A DNA stretch of 32,144 nt from Leptospiraceae bacterium (GTDB lineage: Bacteria; Spirochaetota; Leptospiria; Leptospirales; Leptonemataceae): NCBI GenBank assembly GCA_020441005.1, contig JAGRNA010000110.1, positions 1-32,144 of the forward strand, written 5' to 3'. Of the stretch, positions 1 through 7,741 are shown piece after piece. The notes beneath the pieces are model-generated. The model searched no databases. It saw only the letters and a list, made by a program, of their open reading frames with translations, and was not told the origin of the DNA. The number at the start of each line of letters is the position of its first letter. Position 1 is the stretch's first letter. A program made the translations under genes and the position numbers.

Positions 1-969
1 CCTTTGACCGAAAAGGATCATCAGGATATCTTGTTTGCCATTGAACAGGAACTGGACTTCATCGCGCTTTCCTTCACGCGTTCGGCCGACGATGTGCTGC
101 GCGCTCAGGAAATGATCGCTGCGGGCAACGGTCACGCGCAATTGATTGCCAAGATCGAAAATCAGGAGGGCCTTGACAACTTCGACAGTATTCTGGAAGT
201 CTCCGACGGAATTATGGTTGCGCGCGGTGATTTGGGTGTGGAGGTTCCGATCATTGAATTGCCCGTTATTCAGCGCAACCTGGTGCGTAAATGCGCCCAG
301 GCTGGCAAGCCGGTGATCGTAGCTACCCACCTGCTGGAATCCATGATTCACAATCCCATTCCGACCCGGGCCGAGGTTACGGATGTTTCCAATGCGGTGT
401 ATGAGCAAAGCGATGCGATCATGCTGAGCGGAGAAACCGCCACCGGCAAATATCCCGTACGTTGCGTGGAATACATGGACAAAATTGCAAAGCGCATCGA
501 GCTGGAGCCCGGCCTGTCTTTTTTTGAAGGCCGGCCGATTGAGTACAGTCGTGAAAACCTGGCCCGCAGCGCCTGTCGCCTGGCAGATTCTCTAAATTCT
601 CCAGCAATTATCGTTATTACCCGCCGCGGCCTGTTGGCGCGGCAGGTGGCTAGTTTTCGACCGCAGACGGCGATCATTTATGCCTTCACAAATATGTCCA
701 GTGTGCGGCGCAAGCTTTGGCTGATTCGCTCCGTTGTACCTTTCATGCTGGAATTCTCCCGGGACCCGGAAAAGACGATTCGAAACGCCTTTGAGCGGCT
801 AACGAAACGCAATCGCCTGCTGAATGGCGACAAGGTGGTCGTGGTCTCCGACGTAAACACTGGTGACGGATCGAGTGTTTCCAGTATCCAGGTGCGTGAA
901 TACCGGGAGTCGCCGGAGGCAAGGGCATCCGGTGTTCAGGACGAGGGACTGGATGCGAGCCCGGATTGA
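1..969 (+). CDS. pyk: Pyruvate kinase, C-terminal two thirds (5' end outside window)
   Basis: Pyruvate kinase transfers phosphate from phosphoenolpyruvate to ADP, the last step of glycolysis, in the cytoplasm. The frame is open from base 1, so the start lies to the left and roughly 170 N-terminal residues are missing. Visible family motifs, in order, are [23 protein letters not shown] with the catalytic-site lysine, [10 protein letters not shown] with the metal-binding Asp, VATHLLESM and [15 protein letters not shown]. The regulatory C-terminal domain follows, with [16 protein letters not shown] and a [12 protein letters not shown] strand near the end. The last 25 or so residues form a polar tail beyond the domain. 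The 3' end overlaps the convergent lipoprotein gene by 34 bases. Identification is secure from the motifs; isozyme type and allosteric effector cannot be told. Confidence 0.96.
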   Translation, partial: PLTEKDHQDILFAIEQELDFIALSFTRSADDVLRAQEMIAAGNGHAQLIAKIENQEGLDNFDSILEVSDGIMVARGDLGVEVPIIELPVIQRNLVRKCAQAGKPVIVATHLLESMIHNPIPTRAEVTDVSNAVYEQSDAIMLSGETATGKYPVRCVEYMDKIAKRIELEPGLSFFEGRPIEYSRENLARSACRLADSLNSPAIIVITRRGLLARQVASFRPQTAIIYAFTNMSSVRRKLWLIRSVVPFMLEFSRDPEKTIRNAFERLTKRNRLLNGDKVVVVSDVNTGDGSSVSSIQVREYRESPEARASGVQDEGLDASPD

Positions 970-1631
970 GCCAGGTCCCCGGACAATGCGATCATCATTT
1001 GCTGCAAAGCGGCACCCCAGGCTTGCAACAGGGCGTCGGGGCTGCGTTCCGGTAGATCCGCCGTCTGGCGGTACTCTTTCGAGAAACGGGTTTTGAGAGT
1101 ATCAGCCTCCAGGAGCACAAAGCGGATGGACACGACTGCCCTGGATTGATCGGCGCGATAATCGCCGTAAAATTCGGTTATACTGGCTTCTAGAATAAAA
1201 TCCGGCTCACTCTGGCTGCCCGGGATGATCACCTGCTGAAACAGCCCTGCGCTGGCCAGCCACCGGGTTATTTCGTTATTCAGGGCCAGGGCCGGCGGCA
1301 CAATCAATTCATTATAGTAATCGGAGCTATACTCATTGGCGCTCAGGCGATACAACAAATTGGAAGAGGCGCAGACCGGATTGATATAAAAATTGCGTAC
1401 GAGTAAATTGGCCGCAATCGGTTTTGCAGCGGGCCGGTCGTGCGGGGAGGGGGCGATCTGCAGGGCAAAGATGCGCTTGGCTGGAGCGCTGCGTTCTAGT
1501 CCCAGACACGAGTAGCCGGCGAGTCCCATGCACAGGATGCTGATTATTGACGGTCGCAGCCAGATGCGCAAGCTGCCAGGTGAAAAAGCAAGTCCCGGAA
1601 AACGGGCCAGGGATTGAACCAGGTTCAGCAT
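936..1631 (-). CDS. ABC-type transport auxiliary lipoprotein, PqiC/YmbA-like
   Basis: The 231-residue product has a hydrophobic N-terminal stretch ending LAGYSC, so Cys42 is a plausible lipidation site under the loose spirochaete lipobox. The mature part contains [38 protein letters not shown] and a later [15 protein letters not shown] segment. This order of strands resembles the periplasmic auxiliary lipoprotein family (ABC_trans_aux, PF03886; PqiC/YmbA) that partners MCE transporters. It begins 5 bases after the MCE gene and is the last gene of that minus-strand operon. Its 3' end overlaps pyruvate kinase by 34 bases. The likely role is an envelope lipoprotein helping lipid trafficking between membranes. 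The family call rests on both context and sequence; sequence alone would give lower confidence. Confidence 0.78.
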   Translation of the reverse strand: MLNLVQSLARFPGLAFSPGSLRIWLRPSIISILCMGLAGYSCLGLERSAPAKRIFALQIAPSPHDRPAAKPIAANLLVRNFYINPVCASSNLLYRLSANEYSSDYYNELIVPPALALNNEITRWLASAGLFQQVIIPGSQSEPDFILEASITEFYGDYRADQSRAVVSIRFVLLEADTLKTRFSKEYRQTADLPERSPDALLQAWGAALQQMMIALSGDLAQSGLASSPSS

Positions 1632-1636
1632 AGCAT

Positions 1637-2575
1637 TTACTTCCCGGTGGCCGCCGAGCGCGGCGCCTCCCCAAAAAAAACGTAGGACGGATAGCGCCGG
1701 GCGTTTTCGGTCATGGCGCGCAGCTCCCTGGACGCGGCTCTGAAGTTCTGAATTGATTCATCAAGGCCTTCCTGGTTGCCGGCTACAATTCGATCCAGCC
1801 GTTGCGCCGTGCGATTCAAATGATCCAGGGAGGTGTTTAATTTGGCCGGCGTCGCCTGCAGGGCCGGATCCTTGACTATCGTTTGCAAGTATTGGTTCGT
1901 TTGCCGGATTTCCTTGAGCATTACCAGGAATTCGGCCTGAATTTGGGGCACTCGGGCTCCTTCGACTGCATCGGCCGAGACGACCAGCAGTCGATCAAGA
2001 TTTTGCATCATGCGGGCGATATCGGTTTGATCCAGTTGATTGACCAGATCGCCCACCGCGGAACTGATTTGGGCAATGGTGCTGGGTGCGGCAGGCAGAT
2101 AGGGATTGGCTGGTTGCCACGGTACAGCCAGGGGCGGGAATTTCTGCGGGTCCATGAAATCCACTTCGAGGTAGGCCTGTCCAGTCAAACCTTGCGCGGC
2201 CAGTTTGACCCGTAATCCCTCGTTGGCCAATTGGCGCATGGAACCCTGAAAATTGTCGGCATTGGCCATCCCGAAGCCGTCCGGCAGCTCCATGCGAATC
2301 AACAGGTACTGACTGAACTGTTTGCGTGCCTGGTCGGTGCGCAGCTCGTAAGTGTTGCGCACAAAACTGATTTCCTTTACAGACCCGATCAGGACTCCTT
2401 TGTATTTTACAGGGGAGCCCAGAGTCAGGCCTTGCACAGACTCCTCCAAATACGTTTCCAGTTGCTGCTTCTTCTTGAAGATATTGCCCAGGCCCAGAAA
2501 AATCAAGCCGAGCATAAGCAGGCTAAACCCCGCGATCACAAACAGGCCTAATTTGAAATATGTTCTATTCTGCAT
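1637..2575 (-). CDS. MCE-domain (MlaD-type) lipid transport protein
   Basis: This 312-residue protein has one N-terminal membrane anchor (about residues 8-30, rich in Leu, Ile, Phe and Gly). An MCE domain of about 75 residues follows, showing SVQGLTLGSPVKYKGVLIG and, later, LRVKLAAQGLTGQAYLEVDF, both characteristic of MlaD. The rest (about 170-312) is predicted helical, as in MCE proteins with extended C-terminal tails. MCE proteins form rings that bind and pass phospholipids across the periplasm and work with an ABC ATPase and permease. The ATPase gene lies just upstream (42 bases apart) and the auxiliary lipoprotein just downstream. The usual permease is not adjacent. The family is clear; the lipid substrate and direction of transport are unknown. 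Confidence 0.92.
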   Translation of the reverse strand: MQNRTYFKLGLFVIAGFSLLMLGLIFLGLGNIFKKKQQLETYLEESVQGLTLGSPVKYKGVLIGSVKEISFVRNTYELRTDQARKQFSQYLLIRMELPDGFGMANADNFQGSMRQLANEGLRVKLAAQGLTGQAYLEVDFMDPQKFPPLAVPWQPANPYLPAAPSTIAQISSAVGDLVNQLDQTDIARMMQNLDRLLVVSADAVEGARVPQIQAEFLVMLKEIRQTNQYLQTIVKDPALQATPAKLNTSLDHLNRTAQRLDRIVAGNQEGLDESIQNFRAASRELRAMTENARRYPSYVFFGEAPRSAATGK

Positions 2576-2616
2576 ATTTGATCCCTGTACCGTATCGGAA
2601 CTTTATGACCCGCTTT

Positions 2617-3405
2617 TCAGGTTCGATTCATGTTTAAATCCAGCCATGGCTTGAAAAAGTTAGCGACTTCCGCCAAGTGCCGGTTTTGGGCCATCTGCAA
2701 GGGGTGACCGCTAGCCAGAATACCGCCGCCTTTTTTGCCCAGCATAATCGCTCGATCCGCGATATGCATGATACTGTGCAACTCATGGGTGACAATCACA
2801 AAGGTCAGTCCCAGATTGCGGCTCAGGTCAACAATCAGCTGATCCAGCTCGCTGGCTGTGACGGGATCCAGGCCAGCCGAGGGCTCGTCCAGGAACAGTA
2901 TTTGCGGCTCCAGGGCCATGGCCCGCGCTATGGCAGCCCGCTTTTGCATGCCGCCGCTGATTTCATCCGGATAATGGCGGCTAAATTCTACCAGGCCAGT
3001 CATCTGCAGTTTCTGTAGTGCAATGATTTCCCTGGCTGCTGCCGGCAAATCAGTAAATTCGGCTAATGGCAAGCTGACGTTTTCGAGCAGATTCATGGAT
3101 CCGAACAAAGCGCCGGATTGGTACATCACTCCCATTTCATTCAGTATTTCTTGTCGAGCTCGCCCGCCGGATTGGTGCAGATCACGGTCTTGAATGGTGA
3201 TTTGACCGCTGAGGGGCGCATTCAAATCAATCATCGTCTTTAGCAGAGTGGATTTGCCACAACCGGATCCGCCCAGAATGACAAAGATTTCGCCAGCCTG
3301 AACGCTGAAGTCCAGCCCGCTTTGAATGACAACTCCAGGATAGCCGATTGCCAAATGCTCTGCTCGGATTACTGTCCGCTGCGACTCGGGTTTTGCTGTG
3401 ATCAT
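2617..3405 (-). CDS. ABC transporter ATP-binding protein, MlaF-type
   Basis: This is the cytoplasmic ATPase of an MCE lipid transporter. All ABC motifs are present: Walker A GGSGCGKST, signature SGGMQKRAAIARA, Walker B ILFLDEPSAGLDP and H-loop VTHEL. The sequence between Walker A and signature (MGVMYQSGALFGSMNLLENV) is typical of the MlaF/Ttg2A group rather than of importers. I chose the ATG at 3405, giving 262 residues. A TTG at 3426 would add seven residues and overlap the upstream ArsC-like gene. The MCE gene follows. No MlaE-like permease is found in this operon or anywhere in the window, so the membrane partner must be encoded elsewhere. ATPase identity is certain; assignment to an MCE system rests on motif style plus neighbours. 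Confidence 0.93.
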   Translation of the reverse strand: MITAKPESQRTVIRAEHLAIGYPGVVIQSGLDFSVQAGEIFVILGGSGCGKSTLLKTMIDLNAPLSGQITIQDRDLHQSGGRARQEILNEMGVMYQSGALFGSMNLLENVSLPLAEFTDLPAAAREIIALQKLQMTGLVEFSRHYPDEISGGMQKRAAIARAMALEPQILFLDEPSAGLDPVTASELDQLIVDLSRNLGLTFVIVTHELHSIMHIADRAIMLGKKGGGILASGHPLQMAQNRHLAEVANFFKPWLDLNMNRT

Positions 3406-3416
3406 TCCAGGGGACC

Positions 3417-3788
3417 TCAGGACCAAACAGTCAAAATCGCGGCCGGATCACGAAAACCAACGGTCGCTTTTTGGCCGTCCGTCAGGATGGGTCGTTTGAT
3501 CAGCCGACCATTGCTGGCCAGCATTTGCAGGACGGACGCCGAATCGGGATCCCTGGTCAAAGCAGACTGAATAGCGGCCTTGATTGCCGGTTTGCGATAT
3601 TCTTGTCCGCTGGTATTGATCAGCTGCTTGACCGTAACAGACCCGCCGCTAACCCAGCGTTGCATACTGCTCTCAGAAGGCGGTTTTTGGGTAATGTCAA
3701 TGGCCAGGTATTCGATCCCGGCCTGATCGAGCGCCTTTTTGGCCCTCAAACAGGTGCTGCATTTGGGATACCAATAGAACTGGATCAT
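3417..3788 (-). CDS. ArsC/Spx family thioredoxin-fold protein
   Basis: The 123-residue product begins MIQFYWYPKCSTCLRAKKAL, a glutaredoxin-like fold with a CxxC (Cys10, Cys13). It continues with the family blocks VKQLINTSGQEYRK and RPILTDGQKATVGF. This is the ArsC family that includes arsenate reductase, YffB and Spx. Length fits the family (about 115-130). An upstream frame would add 27 residues, but they look non-coding and the ATG at 3788 fits the conserved N-terminus. It lies 11 bases upstream of the MCE ATPase and is probably cotranscribed with it. Whether it reduces arsenate, has another redox role, or regulates transcription like Spx cannot be decided. No other arsenic genes are nearby, which argues mildly against arsenic detoxification. 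Confidence 0.85.
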   Translation of the reverse strand: MIQFYWYPKCSTCLRAKKALDQAGIEYLAIDITQKPPSESSMQRWVSGGSVTVKQLINTSGQEYRKPAIKAAIQSALTRDPDSASVLQMLASNGRLIKRPILTDGQKATVGFRDPAAILTVWS

Positions 3789-4080
3789 GATCTGAATATC
3801 GACCGCGTCGGGCGATCGAGCAAGCCGGGGCAGCCGGCATTTTTTTCTCAAGCGCCGATGGCCGGACACGGTTGACCAGCAAGGTTGGCTCGATCAGTCC
3901 CCAAATCTATACGAGCTCTATTGCTTTGGCACGATTTGTTTGTACTATGGGCCTGGAATCCGGAGCGCCGATAATCAATCTTATGTCGCATGGAGCCAGC
4001 GCCATCCCGGACAGAACCGGCGGCATGGGTGCGCTGACCCTGCAATCCTGTGGCACTGGTCTGCCGGTTGCTCCAGGATC
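3789..4080. other. 292-base intergenic stretch between patatin and ArsC-like genes
   Basis: No convincing gene is seen in either strand. Short open frames here have no family motifs, no good ribosome binding site and atypical composition. The one structured element is a small hairpin with a T-run on the plus strand at 3824-3846, listed separately. The stretch should hold the promoter of the minus-strand ArsC/MCE operon, but I could not pick out a good -35/-10 pair. Confidence 0.5.
3824..3846 (+). terminator. Possible plus-strand intrinsic terminator
   Basis: GCCGG (3824-3828) can pair with CCGGC (3834-3838) across a five-base loop, and a run of seven T follows at 3840-3846. The stem is short, but the layout is that of a rho-independent terminator for rightward transcription. 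No plus-strand gene is seen upstream of it, which is odd. It could be chance, or it could end an antisense transcript across the MCE operon. Confidence 0.3.
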
Positions 4081-5088
4081 TCAATATGGGGTATCACGCA
4101 GGCCAAAGAAATCAGACAGCTGGTTTTTGGCATCAGTGTATCCCAGGCGCAGCAGATCGTCTGCCTGACGGGAGGAAAAGTTTAATATCGAATGAAAACC
4201 CAGCATGCGCTGCGGGGCGACCGTCTCGAGCACCAGATCCGAGGGTTGCCAGGACCGGTAGGTCATGCGTTGCCAGGCATTCATCTTGCGCCGCCGTTTG
4301 CGGTCATAGTGCAGATGAGCCAGGAAGGCCTCGTAAGATCCCATCAGCTGCTGTTCAAAAACGCGCTCAATGGCATCGCGCCGGTTGCGGGGCAAGGGCA
4401 GCCGTGAACCGCCCACCGGAGACAACAGCACCACAATAACTTCCTTAATGCCCCTTTCCAGAGCCGGCAGAATCGGATTGTTCATCATCACCCCGCCGTC
4501 CCAGTACGGCGAACCGTCCACATAGACCCAGGGAAACAGGATCGGGATGGCGCTGGATGCCATCACATGCTCGATATCAATCACCTTGTTGTTAAAAAAT
4601 TTCAGTTCCGAGGTGAGTACGTTGACCGCTGTGATCACGATCTCGGTTGGATTGTGGCGCAATTCGTTCAGGTCCAGCCGTTCCAGGATCAAGTTCTTGA
4701 GCGGCTCGGTATCCATCAACGGAGTAAAGCCGCGCCTGGTGATCATGTTTAAAAACTGGCGCCATAAGGCGACGCGGTACACGGAGCGGCGCTCAATGGA
4801 CTTCCATAGCTGAATCATTTCTTCCAGATCCAGTCCGCAGCCCAGAGCGCAGGCATTGATGGCCCCGACCGAGGTGCCGCAGATCAGATCCGGTTTCCAG
4901 CCCATCTCGAGCAGATATTTCCAGACTCCGACCTGGTAGGCGCCTCGTGCACCCCCGCCGGAAAAAATCAGGGCCCGTTTGGGTTTACCGGTGATTGTGG
5001 TCACGATATGGGCATTTAACGGCAAGGCCGTTCTTTGCCAATCATGTAACAGGTTTCCACCCAGCGGCCGCCTTTCAGCTCGCGCCAT
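4081..5088 (-). CDS. Patatin-like phospholipase (RssA/NTE-type)
   Basis: The protein carries the full patatin catalytic set. The oxyanion loop is SGGGARGAYQVGV, the nucleophile elbow is GTSVG and the catalytic Asp is in YWDGGVMMNNP. A VMASSAIPILFP block typical of the family lies between. Such enzymes hydrolyse acyl chains from phospholipids or lysophospholipids using a Ser-Asp dyad. The C-terminal third (RKRRRKMNAWQRM onward) is basic and family-specific. The start is uncertain. The ATG at 5088 gives 335 residues and a 73-base overlap with the repeat lipoprotein gene. A GTG at 5004 would begin eight residues before the conserved KRALIFSGGG and avoid the overlap. Neither has a strong ribosome binding site. 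It is probably cotranscribed with the upstream lipoprotein gene. Confidence 0.92.
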   Translation of the reverse strand: MARAERRPLGGNLLHDWQRTALPLNAHIVTTITGKPKRALIFSGGGARGAYQVGVWKYLLEMGWKPDLICGTSVGAINACALGCGLDLEEMIQLWKSIERRSVYRVALWRQFLNMITRRGFTPLMDTEPLKNLILERLDLNELRHNPTEIVITAVNVLTSELKFFNNKVIDIEHVMASSAIPILFPWVYVDGSPYWDGGVMMNNPILPALERGIKEVIVVLLSPVGGSRLPLPRNRRDAIERVFEQQLMGSYEAFLAHLHYDRKRRRKMNAWQRMTYRSWQPSDLVLETVAPQRMLGFHSILNFSSRQADDLLRLGYTDAKNQLSDFFGLRDTPY

Positions 5089-6656
5089 TGGCCGTGTTTC
5101 TTGCCCTGCATGTACTCACCTTCCCTGACAAGCTGCCCGTTGGTATAGTATTTCCATTTGCCATGATTACGGCCCATCACCATTTCCCCTTCGGACTCAA
5201 GGCGGCCGTTTTGCATGAATTTCCACTGGCCATGCATTTTGCCCATCATCATACCGCCTTCTTTGGTGAGGCGACCATTTTCGTAGAATTTCCATACTCC
5301 GCCCTCCTTCATCGTGGGCGGCAGAACCAGGGCATCTTTTTCAGGGTCGTATTTGATCAGACCCATGCTGAGTTCGCCCTCGCTGACTTTCTGGCCGTCC
5401 TTATAGAGGACGGCGTACTTGAAGATGTGCTCGTTATTATAGGTAAAGGTCCCAATCCGGGTTTTATCTTTTAAAAAGATATCCCATGGGCCGTCACGAA
5501 AACCGCATTTGTCGGCTACCCGCGTGCCGGTGGCGCGCAGCTCTCCGGAGGCATAATATTCTTTCCAGACACCATCGCGCTTGTTCTCGCGGTAGTTGCC
5601 CTCTTCAAAACGACCGAACTCATCCTCCTTGGGATCCGCGTTGACCGTCTCTGTGACTTGCTCACCGGTATCGGGATCAATCGTTGTGACGGTGGTAGTT
5701 GCGGGGCTTTCCTCTGCCGGCTGCTTCTTTTTATCAGGATCATCCTGATTCAGTTGGTCCTGGTTGTTGATCGTTTTATCGTTATAAAAGCGCCACGGGC
5801 CGTTGCGTCTGGAACAGGCTGCCGGCCAAACGCCTTCCGGTGGCCTGCAGTTGGGAAATATATTGCGAAAAACGGCCTTGGGATCTTTTTTACACTCATC
5901 GCTGAAGTCCCCCTTCCAGGTGCCCTCAGCAGTCTTGCGACCATCTTTATTGAAGCTCTGGGCCTGGCCATGTTTAAGACCTTTTTGATAGGTTATTTTG
6001 CGAGCCACATACCAGGTCTTGCTTTCGCCATCCAGGCTGCATTCCTCCCAGAGACCCTCTTTTAGGTCCCGATGGTAAGCCCCGGTTGTAATACAGTTGG
6101 CGTTCGGCGCGTTATATTGTTTCCAGGTGTCGGACTTGAAGCCCTCGGCATTCTGCCCTTCTTCCTTCGTGCTGCCGTCCTCAAAATACGAAATCTCGGG
6201 TCCTTCTTTTTTACCTTTGCGGTACTGCACCGTACGCATGGTTTTGTCGGAGTCCTTGAAGAAATAGGTAAACTGGCCCTCGCGCGCGCCGTTGACAAAC
6301 TCACCGCGGCTCATCACCGACTTGCTGTCACTCCAATACAAGTCCCAGGTACCGTGTCGTTTCAGTTTTTTGAGCCCTTTTTCATCAAGGTCCTCAGCCT
6401 GGTCACAGGTCATATCAGCTTCTAATTGCACCGGCCCCTTTTCTTTGGGCAAGCCGGCTTCATTTTCAATGATTGTCAAGATGGCCTGATTGTTGTCACA
6501 ATCCAGCTCGTAGCTGAAGCGACCTTCCTTCTTCTTTTGAAAAAGGCTGCAATCTGCCAACACAGCCAGGCTGAATAAAGCCAGCATCAAGGCTGGCACT
6601 GGTACCCCTTTGTATCGGGTAAAATAAGAATGGGACTGGATTTGGCTTAAGTTCAT
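5016..6656 (-). CDS. MORN-like repeat lipoprotein
   Basis: This 546-residue predicted lipoprotein has a basic N-terminus, a hydrophobic segment, and LAVLADC giving Cys36 as the likely lipidated residue. Nearly all of the mature protein is made of short MORN/YwqK-like units of the type G-x-W-K-x-Y-x-x-G-x-L-x-x-E-G. Examples occur around residues 110-170 and 350-430, and the end is four near-perfect tandem units. A Thr/Pro/Glu/Asp-rich stretch near residues 310-345 separates two repeat blocks. The protein is very polar and charged. MORN-like repeats form extended beta sheets, and in bacterial surface proteins they are often structural or binding modules, so the function is unknown. An AAGGA lies 10 bases before the ATG, and a TTGACA hexamer on the minus strand (6708-6703) could be its -35. 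Confidence 0.85.
   Translation of the reverse strand: MNLSQIQSHSYFTRYKGVPVPALMLALFSLAVLADCSLFQKKKEGRFSYELDCDNNQAILTIIENEAGLPKEKGPVQLEADMTCDQAEDLDEKGLKKLKRHGTWDLYWSDSKSVMSRGEFVNGAREGQFTYFFKDSDKTMRTVQYRKGKKEGPEISYFEDGSTKEEGQNAEGFKSDTWKQYNAPNANCITTGAYHRDLKEGLWEECSLDGESKTWYVARKITYQKGLKHGQAQSFNKDGRKTAEGTWKGDFSDECKKDPKAVFRNIFPNCRPPEGVWPAACSRRNGPWRFYNDKTINNQDQLNQDDPDKKKQPAEESPATTTVTTIDPDTGEQVTETVNADPKEDEFGRFEEGNYRENKRDGVWKEYYASGELRATGTRVADKCGFRDGPWDIFLKDKTRIGTFTYNNEHIFKYAVLYKDGQKVSEGELSMGLIKYDPEKDALVLPPTMKEGGVWKFYENGRLTKEGGMMMGKMHGQWKFMQNGRLESEGEMVMGRNHGKWKYYTNGQLVREGEYMQGKKHGQWRELKGGRWVETCYMIGKERPCR
5019..5300 (-). repeat. Four tandem 23-residue MORN-like repeats
   Basis: At the C-terminus of the lipoprotein, units start with GVWKFYENGRL, GQWKFMQNGRL, GKWKYYTNGQL and GQWRELKGGRW at a regular spacing of 23 residues (69 bases). 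The first three are closely similar, each ending in a G-(K/R)-x-H step. The fourth is diverged and closes with CYMIGKERPCR, whose two cysteines could form a capping disulfide. The regular spacing suggests recent internal duplication. Confidence 0.85.
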
Positions 6657-6727
6657 GTGGATTCGATCCTTACAGGGCCCAGCATTACATCCGGTTTTGG
6701 TTTGTCAATCAGAGCTGTAACGGTCCT

Positions 6728-7645
6728 GTGGCTCTAATCGTGACCTCCGCGCTGCAAACATGTTTCGCATCCGGCAGTTTCATTCTGCTGACAATGCTCC
6801 AGGTCGCCGCCTGCTCGGCCGCCGGTCCTCCCCTGCCAGAGCCGGCCGACCGCCAGCCATGGCCGATGAGCGGCAGTCTTTTTTTCAAGCCGCCCCAAAA
6901 TCTTTTTTTTCATTTGAATTTGGGTGAGCTCACTCTAAAGCCGATCCGCCGGCGAGGTACCGGACCGCTCTTGCGCACAGATTTTCAACTGCGGATCCTG
7001 GGGCAGCAACGGGACGGTTCGGTGCGGGTGCGCTCCTGGCAGGGTAACGCCTGGATGCGGCCGGAACAACCTGGAATTGTGGAGTTGGCTGGTGAACGTT
7101 GCTACCTGTTTGGGAAACGCTACTGGGAAGACAAGCTACAACCCCTGGAACGCTGGCAATGTGATCAGCTTGTGCTGCAGTATCGTCTGCGGCAAACGGC
7201 GATGGGGTTGGAACTTCAATCGATCCAGACGGAACGAACGCGCTACAGCGACTGGTTTGGTCCCCACCGCATTCATTCCATCCCGGGCCGGCAAGCAGGC
7301 AGTCAGGTTTTTGGCGGTTGGCTGATCCCGCGCCATTTTTTGATCCAGCAACAGCGTCAGATAACGACAAAATCCGGCGTGGCCCTTGCGCCCCTCGATA
7401 ATGCCGTGCAAAGCAAAATGGAGCGGTGCGGCGCGATTGTCTGGGGTTACCAGGCTGGCCTGCGGGTGCCCGTCGGTCGGCAATTGCAACGCCTGAACGC
7501 AGAGGGCCACAAGCAGGCCGACCTGCGCATTATCAGCAACCCGGGGGATTTTTTACTGATAGACAAGGACAGCCCCGTTGATGACCGGCTCGAATTTGCC
7601 TGGACAGATCGGAACCTGCGTCCGGCCGTAAATTTCTTTGAATAA
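6728..7645 (+). CDS. Predicted lipoprotein of unknown function
   Basis: I do not recognise a family. The 305-residue product has a hydrophobic N-terminus ending LQVAACS, a good lipobox with Cys29. The mature protein is rich in Arg, Gln and Trp and looks largely beta-stranded, with phrases such as FHLNLGELTLKPIRRRGTG and DFQLRILGQQRDGSVRVRS. It has no obvious catalytic motif. Near the end, GAIVWGYQAGLRVPVGRQL could be a small barrel-like or SH3-like segment. The start is a GTG at 6728; a second GTG at 6743 or the ATG at 6794 are alternatives. The signal lacks the usual basic N-terminal residues, so the true start is open. It diverges from the repeat lipoprotein gene with a 71-base spacer. Confidence 0.65.
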   Translation: MALIVTSALQTCFASGSFILLTMLQVAACSAAGPPLPEPADRQPWPMSGSLFFKPPQNLFFHLNLGELTLKPIRRRGTGPLLRTDFQLRILGQQRDGSVRVRSWQGNAWMRPEQPGIVELAGERCYLFGKRYWEDKLQPLERWQCDQLVLQYRLRQTAMGLELQSIQTERTRYSDWFGPHRIHSIPGRQAGSQVFGGWLIPRHFLIQQQRQITTKSGVALAPLDNAVQSKMERCGAIVWGYQAGLRVPVGRQLQRLNAEGHKQADLRIISNPGDFLLIDKDSPVDDRLEFAWTDRNLRPAVNFFE

Positions 7646-7741
7646 ATTCCTTGAACGGTTTGCTGTCTGACCGGCCTGTGTCGGTCGATCACCCTTCCGT
7701 GCTCCAGGACCCGTTCTGGCGGGTTGGCATTCCGGCCTGAT

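Noticed and set aside
3872-4185. Short plus-strand frames in the patatin/ArsC spacer
   Set aside because: No ribosome binding site, no protein-like pattern, and overlap with the 3' end of the patatin gene.
4995-5474. Plus-strand open frame of 159 codons with many Phe/His residues
   Set aside because: It is the complement of the MORN-like repeat coding region; its periodicity mirrors those repeats.
7664-7695. Small inverted repeat (GACCG...CGGTC) after the unknown lipoprotein gene
   Set aside because: Only five base pairs with a long loop and no T-run on either strand, so not called a terminator.
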